From Siphonodentalium dalli (lineage: Eukaryota; Mollusca; Scaphopoda; Gadilida; Siphonodentaliidae), in contig CP136067.1 in the NCBI GenBank assembly GCA_032622095.1, positions 96,958,707-97,022,706 on the forward strand: a stretch of DNA of 64,000 nt, given 5' to 3'. Below the pieces are notes generated by a model. That model was not told the DNA's origin. It did no database searches and saw only the letters and a program-made list of their open reading frames with translations. Below are positions 56,581-64,000 of the stretch, one piece after another (within the stretch, counting starts at the first letter, position 1; each line of letters starts with the position of its first letter). Position numbers and translations under genes: made by a program.

Positions 56581-57039
56581 AACCACCATTCGTATCACAC
56601 AATCATCACGAAAATCCATTTACATGTACGAATTTGTAAGAAACATGTCCAAAACGATCACAAAGGGTCATAATTGGGAACGCTCTTTGTTATTTTCTGC
56701 TTTGTGTGAAGGAAGCATGAACGCTCTTTATGATAGACGGTCATTGGTATTTTTGCTGGACTGATAAAAGTTCAAAACGCACGCATGTTAAAACTTCCTC
56801 TTTTGTAATTCGATATATGGCCATAAAAATTGTTTCCCTGTAGAATTTCAAAACTTATTCTGCTGAGGGCAATGGTATCTTCTATTGCACACGTATTTGC
56901 AGAACTTACATTTGCCAGACCTAATCCACCAAACATCTGGAAAGATATTTGTTTTCATTTCATAGCTCAAATCACATATAGCATCAACGAAGGGAAATAC
57001 TCATTAAAGTGATATGAAACGAGAGGAAAAAACCCCACA
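56581..57039. other. Intergenic with family-5 repeat
   Basis: 56700-56825 contains TAGACGGTCATTGGTATTTT, GGACTGATAAAAG and CTTCCTCTTTTG, a copy of the repeat near 41308. Confidence 0.45.
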
Positions 57040-57990
57040 CGATTTTCTTCCGATTACGATTGTTTGCATGTATTTTCTGTCGTTTCTGCATCGTAGGGTT
57101 GCATGCAACCTTTCCAGGAAACTTTCATAGTGTGTGACTGGACCCCTGGAGTTAAAACCAAACACAGATTCGCCCAGAGGTTTATTTCTTTTACATTTTA
57201 TGCATGTATGTAATTTTCATTGGTTTCGTACCCTCGTCGTTTCTGCATCGTGCCAAGCACTTTTGGCAGAGTGTAGATGAGAAATAAAAAAAAAGTTATG
57301 CGCATTAGTTTCTTGCTTTTACGCTTTATGCATGTATTTTTGGTCGTTACAATTTCCTCGCCGTTTCTGCAACGTGCCACGCAACTTTGGTAGTGTGTGA
57401 ACTGAGCCTTATAGAGCAAAACACAAAGTTGCACACATACATTTCTTCAAGTTGCTTTGAAGCTTCTATGCATGTGTAGGTATGATTGTTTCTAGATCCT
57501 CATTGTTTCTGCACAGGATTGCATGGAACCTTTCCAGGTAAAGTTGCCTTGGTGCGAACAGTGGTGCGAACACAGCATATTTTTCCTTTTACGCTTATAT
57601 GCAGGGAGTTTTTGTCGTTCCTGTTTCCTCGTAGTTTCTGCAACGTGCCACGCTCATTTGCATGGCAGCGTGTGATCAGACCACTTTAGAGGAAAACACG
57701 AAGTTGCGCGTTGGTTGTTCTTCGTTTACTTTTTATGCATGTAGTTTATTTTTATAGTTTCTTTATACAAATGATCGTCGTTTATGTGTCGTTCTAAGGC
57801 AATTTGTCGTGTGTTAACGTGACTTATATGGGAAAGTAGAGATAACTGAGCATTGGATGAAAAACATAGTTGCACGTGGAAGATTTTTCCTTATTACGAT
57901 GTTATACATGTATTTTTGGTCGTTTCTGTATTCTCGTCGTTTCTGCATCGTAGGATTGCCTAACTTTTCATCGAGAGAGTTTATATGGAT
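57040..57990. repeat. Degenerate tandem repeat of about 110-150 bp
   Basis: Six or seven diverged units with CGTCGTTTCTGCATCGT, a TTATGCATGTA stretch, and AAACACAAAGTTGCRC-like sequence. Confidence 0.65.
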
Positions 57991-58204
57991 CATGTAAAAA
58001 TTAGTTGCACCACTGGCTACGTATAAAGGATGGCTGTGAAAACGACGTATTGTACCACGGCCGCCTAACAATGCGCCACCACTCCTCAGAATTGTACGAC
58101 GCCAGTGTATACGAAATTGGTTTATATTATCGGTGAGTTTAACGCGTTAAGTACTCATCCCGTATGGTTTATGTATTACACGGTTCAATGGTGTCTGTAT
58201 GGCC

Positions 58205-58207
<3 letters not shown>

Positions 58208-58276
<69 letters not shown>
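58208..58276. repeat. (GA)n microsatellite
   Basis: About 34 GA units; flanked on both sides by GGTTCAATGGTGTCTGTATG copies, so it lies within a short local duplication. Confidence 0.95.
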
Positions 58277-58280
<4 letters not shown>

Positions 58281-58528
58281 TACTCGAATCCACCGGTTCA
58301 ATGGTGTCTGTATGACCCAAGAAGAGATACTCGAATACACAGGTTCAATACTGAAGTACTTGTATATGATTGGAGACGATCGTTGTTGAGGTATAAACTA
58401 TTGCTAACCGGACATGTCTCATTTGAACCACCAAATTTTGTCCACGCAATTTTGCAAAGAGGGCCTACTATATATATCAGCATGGCACCGTATGACTCAG
58501 TATGGTGTGTTCATCTCTTTATAATGTA

Positions 58529-58705
58529 CAGTAATGCCCTAAATAATCGACTCCTTAACAACAGCAGAATTAAGGGTAAGTTTTCACGATTTAGTGCACT
58601 GAGAGCTTTCCGATGAATGGCAACAAGCCATATTTCCGACTAAATCCTGAAAAATTACCCATAAATCTGCTGCGGTTAGGGAGTCGATTACTTAGGGCAT
58701 TACTG
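58529..58705. mobile_element. TA-flanked foldback MITE (family 3)
   Basis: TA + CAGTAATGCCCTAAATAATC at the left, GGGCATTACTG + TA at the right; the centre is shortened relative to 27004. Confidence 0.82.
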
Positions 58706-59019
58706 TATATGATTGGAGACGATCGTTGTTGAGATATAAACTATGGCAAACCGGACATGGCTCGCTTGAACCTCCACATTATTTTATGTCCACGTAATTT
58801 TGCAAAGAGGGCCTAATATATATTAGCATGGGTGCATGCACCGTATGACACATAATGGTGTGCTCATTTCTATATAATGTATACGCGAACATATTACCAT
58901 TTATTAGGATAGTATAGGATATGGTAATTTTTATTTACAATATACACACATTGAAAGTGCAAATAATTATAATATAATACACATGTATGTTGTTAGGGGT
59001 GATATAGTCATCACTCAGT

Positions 59020-59357
59020 ATGACTGAATGGGTCACTATCACCAAACAAAGTGCTGAAGTGTACAGGGGTTTTGAAAATGTGCTGAAGGGTACACAGTGT
59101 TTGTGATCGGCACTAATGCAGTTACTTTTTCCTGAAAGTCTGGCGTCCATCTGGAGTTCGTTTTCAGTTCATTTTGAATTTCCTTGGAACCTATACAATT
59201 ATTCTCTAACAGAAATCATGCAGACATGAAATCTAAAAGTCATTTATAACGAGATTTCAAAACCTGTGTACCCATCAGTACATTTTCAAAACATATGTAC
59301 GCTTCAGCACATTTTCAAAACCTTCAGCACTTTTTGGTGAGAGTGACCCCTTCAGCC
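59020..59357. mobile_element. Foldback element with CTCARTATGA flanks
   Basis: Left arm GGGTCACTATCACCAAA, GTGCTGAAG, TTTTGAAAATGTGCTGAAG; right arm the reverse complement of the same sequence with an extra unit. CTCAGTATGA before and CTCAATATGA after suggest a roughly 10-bp target duplication. Confidence 0.7.
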
Positions 59358-59777
59358 TCAATATGATGTGTCCATTTCTTTATTATGTACACGCGAACAT
59401 ATTACCATTTATTAGGATAGGATAGGATAGGATATGATAATTGTTATTTACAATATACACACATGGAAAGTACAAATGCAAATAAATATAATATAATACA
59501 CATGTATGTTGTTAGTGGTGATATAGTCATGACTAACTATCTTCCTATCACCCCTTTTGATCGATATAGTCATGCTACGATTCGATTGGCACGTTGAGGT
59601 ATCCTCCAACAGATATCAAAGTGGATACATGTACACAAGAAATGTCGATCCACTCATTACACTGGCTTATCTTCTTTTTAATGAACCAAAATTGAAAGCT
59701 GTGCAGTGTGCAATGTATGTGTGGTCTCATATGTGGGATAGTTTGTCAGTTGCTTACCGGGAGTCGCTGGTTATAAG

Positions 59778-60368
59778 TGAGATCAGTAACTCGCGGTGAA
59801 TCCGCCATTTGGTCTTCGGAGGTCAACGTTAAGAAGTAGCATCTATTTTTAGCATATGGCTCCAGTCTGGGAATTCCCAAAATAAAATGGCAACAGTTCG
59901 TTACCGAATCGCAGGTGCGACAACTTCATAAAACCAATTAAACGATCACCATGGATACATACAATACGTAGGTTTCACGCAGTAGATGGGTTGAGTGTAA
60001 CACGTATATGTTTTTGCGTTATTTTTTTTTATCGCAAATACTCGCTATTTATCAGTAAATTATGGGAAGTTCGTTGACAAAAGCGGGCGTCCATCGCTTA
60101 AACGTCTGAATGTCCGCATCGTCACCAGATCCCAACTCTGTAGATGACATGGCCACAAAACAATTCTTAAACCCGTAGTTGCACTCAGAATAACTGGCAT
60201 TAAGCCATAAAATGCTGATAAAAAAAATGCTCGCACTCAGCTGTCGAATGTTTACAAATGGAAATTTAACTTTGACCTTTTACCGGTGGGTTGGGTAAAA
60301 TGTTAGGAATCGGACCATATGGAACCATCGGCCATCTTGAAAATCGCAAACCAGTGACAAGGCTTATT
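59778..60368. repeat. Dispersed duplication, copy 2
   Basis: Second copy of 55988-56580; small deletions and substitutions throughout. Confidence 0.8.
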
Positions 60369-60394
60369 ATATACAGTGCATGGAGTAAACTCCT

Positions 60395-60615
60395 AGAGAA
60401 ATTAAAGACGTCCTGTCCGATTAGACACAACTAGAATCACTTTGCACCTGTTCGTCTTTACTACCAGAAAATAATACGATCGGTCCCATTCGCCCATTAA
60501 TATATTTGGTCACTGAAGATCAACGTTACAAAGAGGAAGTTTTGACACGTTTTAAGTTATTGTCAGCCAATCAAAAAAGATACAATGTCCGTCTCTTATA
60601 AAGAGCGTTCATGCT
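60395..60615. repeat. Dispersed repeat family 5, inverted
   Basis: Reverse complement of the repeat near 41308/43975: GGTCCCATTCGCCCATTAAT, ACAAAGAGGAAGTTTTGAC, CTTATAAAGAGCG. Confidence 0.55.
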
Positions 60616-61117
60616 CCAATCGCCCCCCCCCCCCAAAAGCGGAAGATAAAAAAAGACGTTATGAATTGTGATCTTTTGTAATCGTTTGCAAAGTTAAATT
60701 ATTGATTCTATTCTGTAATTCCGCGATTAAATTATTGATTTTATTCTGTAATTCCGCGATTTCTGGGCCATTCGAATGATGGTGATTGCAAGAATTTTTC
60801 ATTTTTCTTTGGCTTATTTAGCTGAAGAGTAACATAAAACGGTTTGACTGATTTACGGTCCAATAGCAAGGGACTTCTTTAACCGTCTCTGTGACAGTAT
60901 GATCAAACTATGAGCTTGGTAAGATGACATATATAGCGACAGCGTGGCCCGAACCAACCACTTTTATTGTGCAAACTAATCCAAAACTGTTATATGTTTG
61001 TCCAACAAGATTTATGATATTGACAATGACAAAAATGTTTCAATGTTAACGGAATAGCAGACTTTTGCTTATTATTAACGACCAATCTACACGAATTATT
61101 ATGACAATTATTAATGC
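60616..61117. other. Intergenic
   Basis: A 36-bp direct repeat near 60697-60765 (AATTATTGATT ... TTCTGTAATTCCGCGAT). Nothing else. Confidence 0.4.
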
Positions 61118-61421
61118 AAATGTTTGATATGAATCGGCTCATTGACCACATTGTGATAGTTACAGTTATGCCCTGTGCCAATGCATTCTCTTATATATGT
61201 GAGTCGACCATAGGTCGCCTCGCATATATAAGAGAATGCATTGGCCTAAATTTTTTTTATTTTTTAAAAACTTTTTACCATTTTTTCTTACATTCTTTAA
61301 CAATTTTATAATTTATAATGTGTTAAGCCAATGCATTCTCTTATATATGCGAGGCGACCTATGGTCGACTCGCATATATACGAGAATGCATTGACACGGG
61401 TGCGTTCTGTTGGGTAAAGGG
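61118..61421. mobile_element. piggyBac-like MITE, variant 2, one end truncated
   Basis: Opposite orientation to 28522. Both hairpins present, intact end TGTTGGGTAAAGGG before TTAA at 61422-61425; the other end fades near 61118. Confidence 0.8.
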
Positions 61422-61425
61422 TTAA

Positions 61426-62744
61426 GTACCTTCTTGAATATCGAAATTCCAGTCTTACGGGGACTACAAGAGTCAAGAGTGACTCGATCTGTCAATAAAT
61501 GAATACAGATATATAAGTCTTTGGTGGAAGTAGTTGCAGTACAAAGAAAAGCGAAACTCGTTAGACATATAAACTATAGCAGAGGAATACATATCTCTGG
61601 TAGTATGATTCACTTTGGAATGGGGATCGATTTTTGTGCAGGTACAGCACTCCTTGGTGTGACACATAACGCACCGAGAGGCTGACTGCACTGGACTATG
61701 ACATACCTGTATGACTCAATATGATTCACAGATCACCCGATGCAGGTGTCTGAGAATGCTGGTGCCAAGCACAGTCGTACTATCAGCATGCAATGGCCTT
61801 GGGGTCTGAATAAATACCAACATTCCAATCAAAGATCCAATCGTAAATTCACGCGGACAGGTCTGTCTGTCTGTCTAACCACATTGATAGATTGTTTATT
61901 TGTATAATATTTACGAGATAATGGTGATAATAACACAAATAAATTATATTATACAGGAGCGGCATGGCCCTGACGGGCCGTCTTCCCGCCCCTACGCATA
62001 CAAACACGAAGTGACAACTAATAAAGTGAAATGATAAATATATAAAGGATGGAATGTAATTCACAGCAGACAAATGATTTATCCAAACCACTTTTGGTAT
62101 TCACAGTCCTATCTGTGTTGAGATAAATATGTAATGGCTGTGTTTATGGGCTTATTACGCCCTATATTATGGGTGTTTACTGCTACGATGAACTGGTCGT
62201 GCCAATATATGGGGATATCTTTCAGGACAACACATTTGGGGTATTCGCGGATTCATCTTTGCGGATATCTTATTGTCGCAGTACATTTTTCATGGATGTA
62301 ACTTTTATGACCGCGTTAATTGCTTTCGATGTTTAGGTATGAACAATAGCTGGGCCACACTTGAAGGTTTTATTACGGGAACAGAATGCATATTATAATA
62401 GCTAACTTTTCTAATGACGTATGTCTCAGTTGGAATGTAGAATAATGGTCGTATTGCGATGTATCGGGCGTGTATTTAATCCGTTTAGTAGATTTTTGGT
62501 CCGCATTTAGAGGCTTTCTGGTGTGGTGAATGAGAAACCTGCAATTATAGGCCGTAGTTTTTGTAATAATTTGATGGATTAGTTGTTTTAACGTAAGTAA
62601 TTCTGAGGTGGTGCATTCGTGAAACAAGTATATATTATATTATAATTTACACATATGCCTGATATTATTATCTTGAGGGCGTTACCATTTGACTGTGGTT
62701 TTCTTGTTATAACTGCGTCACAAATGATGGGGGTATTGTCGGGC
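61426..62744. other. Intergenic, nothing recognised
   Basis: A GGCCCTGACGGGCC hairpin near 61965-61980 and a short TCTG run near 61862. No gene supported. Confidence 0.4.
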
Positions 62745-62945
62745 TCTTTCGAGTGTTTACTGGCTAAGAAAATAATGGCTTCCAATTATTAATTTTTTTC
62801 AAGGCTGACAAAAATTAAAAAATATCCTGTTAATGGGCTCAGGTGTCCGACCTAATTAGTTTCTGGGGTAGAACACGTACATACATGTATTGTTGTTGTG
62901 TGGTGTCAAATCGGACAGTACATCTTTAATGGATAGTTTAGCTAT
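62745..62945. repeat. Dispersed repeat family 5
   Basis: AGGCTGACAAAAATTAAAAA, TTAATGGGCTCAGGTGTCCG, GTGTGGTGTCAAATCGGACA. Confidence 0.6.
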
Positions 62946-63936
62946 ATGCTAGGGTCTCAGCTTAGATTATTATATCCTTATTAGTGCACACAACGCTCTG
63001 TACTATTGAGAGCCACACATTAATGGAAGGTCGCAATACAACTCGAAATGTTTATGAAGTTATGAGCAGTGGACAATTTAGTATTATTTACCGGGTATAC
63101 CATCAAATGGATACAGCAATTTGTATAAATTGGACAATTTAGTATTACTTGTATCAATTAAACTTGTCAGCACGTACCTATACCCATTCTTGTACATCTC
63201 CACTCTATAGTTGGTCTGCAATGGACACTTTAGTATATTATTTGAAACATATTAGTATAATTGTGTAAACGTATACATGCACAACATCTCTATGCAATAA
63301 ATACTGTTGTCAATGTAGAGTTATACCCGAAACACGTGTACACGTACATGTACATACTCAAACCCGTATCCGCGCATTCACTATATATGAAGTGGTCACT
63401 TTAGTACTATACACAGGACACGCCAGCACATGTAACCGTACATATACACATCTCTCCATAGTCACTATAAATAATTTGAACACTTAAGTATGATATATGA
63501 AACATGTCACCCCGTCGTATCGCTGATTGTGCATTTCTTTTGACAAGCAGACGACAAATAACGCCCAGTAACGACAACCGTGTAGGAGGATATAGTTTTC
63601 GTACCATCATTACCTCGTACCTTTTGTTGTGCTGTTTGTTATTTCATTATAAAGAGTCATCAAACGCACATGCGCTCCAGTTAGGGGTTGGTTTCTCATT
63701 GACATTCCGGTGGTATTCAATACCCGTTATTAACAACGCTAAACATCCAGAAACATCTTAATACGACGACAATGTACACATGTATACAGACATGTTTCCG
63801 CCACGATGGGTATCCGCTCAGTCGCAAAGAACTTCCGGACCACTGGCCATTGATCTTCCTGTTTGATGAGTAAAATAACGGTTACAGCATATCAGTTTGC
63901 AACTCAGCTATTGGTAAAACGCTTTAGAATATGTTA
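62946..63936. other. Intergenic with degenerate repeats
   Basis: Five loosely spaced copies of GGACAATTTAGTATTA-like sequence between 63070 and 63490. No gene supported. Confidence 0.4.
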
Positions 63937-64000
63937 CAGTATATAATTCCCTAAATAATCGACTCCTTAACCGCAGCAGAATTATGGGTAACTTTTCAGG
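63937..64000. mobile_element. TA-flanked foldback (family 3), cut by window end
   Basis: TA + CAGTATATAATTCCCTAAAT, then AATCGACTCCTTAACCGCAG and the start of the hairpin stem. Confidence 0.75.

Larger units (their letters stand above)
58360..59540. repeat. Local duplications interrupted by two foldback elements
   Basis: TATATGATTGGAGACGATCG begins a roughly 170-bp segment at about 58364 that recurs at 58706. The following ATATTACCATTTATTAGGAT segment (58888-59010) recurs at about 59398-59525. The first junction holds the TA foldback 58529-58705 and the second a foldback at about 59020-59357. Confidence 0.75.

Noticed and set aside
59557..59799. 80-codon plus-strand frame with protein-like composition
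   Set aside because: Runs into the 590-bp dispersed duplication and has no recognised motif; kept only as a possible decayed exon.

Overview
This is eukaryotic, almost certainly animal, DNA: AT-rich, with single-exon rhodopsin-type GPCR genes, decayed LINE reverse transcriptases, and many short inverted-repeat DNA transposons and satellite arrays. There is no bacterial-style operon, RBS, tRNA, rRNA or CRISPR array. GPCR style, LINE style and repeat load suggest a marine invertebrate, perhaps a lophotrochozoan such as a mollusc; that is inference only.

Left third (1-23,000): a minus-strand tandem cluster of one GPCR family. Two receptors look intact and unmodified in frame (771-1892, 4687-5739). 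A near-identical tandem segmental duplication follows (unit C 10328-15922, unit D 15923-22494). Unit C carries a frameshifted receptor (14245-15278) and unit D an open one (20809-21849). Orphan pieces remain at 533-668 (TM6-TM7) and about 22890-23000 (promoter block only). A block containing TTGATAATCAA or TTGTTAATCAA lies about 205-235 bp upstream of every receptor start. The receptors differ most at the C-terminal tail. In units C and D a transposon insertion supplies the last nine codons and the stop, and the old tail is stranded about 1.3 kb away.

Middle (23,000-36,300): a decayed transposon-type coding region (23647-24281), a 69-bp minisatellite organised into a 481-bp higher-order repeat (24575-26943), several MITEs, a CR1/L2-type LINE remnant on the minus strand (31415-33850), and a second LINE remnant on the plus strand (34388-36294). 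The second LINE is split by an 829-bp terminal-inverted-repeat element that carries what looks like a captured promoter plus zinc-finger first exon.

Right part (36,300-64,000): gene-poor. It holds further MITEs, minisatellites, microsatellites, dispersed duplications and one possible secreted-protein first exon (42268-42436). No complete gene is supported here.

Recurring mobile families: (1) TTAA-flanked piggyBac-like MITEs built around a roughly 69-bp hairpin; (2) a roughly 330-360 bp hAT-like MITE with ends CAGCCTGTTCTCC / CAACATATCCTCG and 7-8 bp target duplications; (3) TA-flanked foldbacks with CAGTAATGCCC ends; (4) hAT-like elements with AGGGTGCGTTCACAC ends; (5) a dispersed repeat near 41308, 43975, 56700, 60395 and 62745. 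Several satellites here appear to have grown out of short sequences that are single-copy or barely repeated in sister copies.
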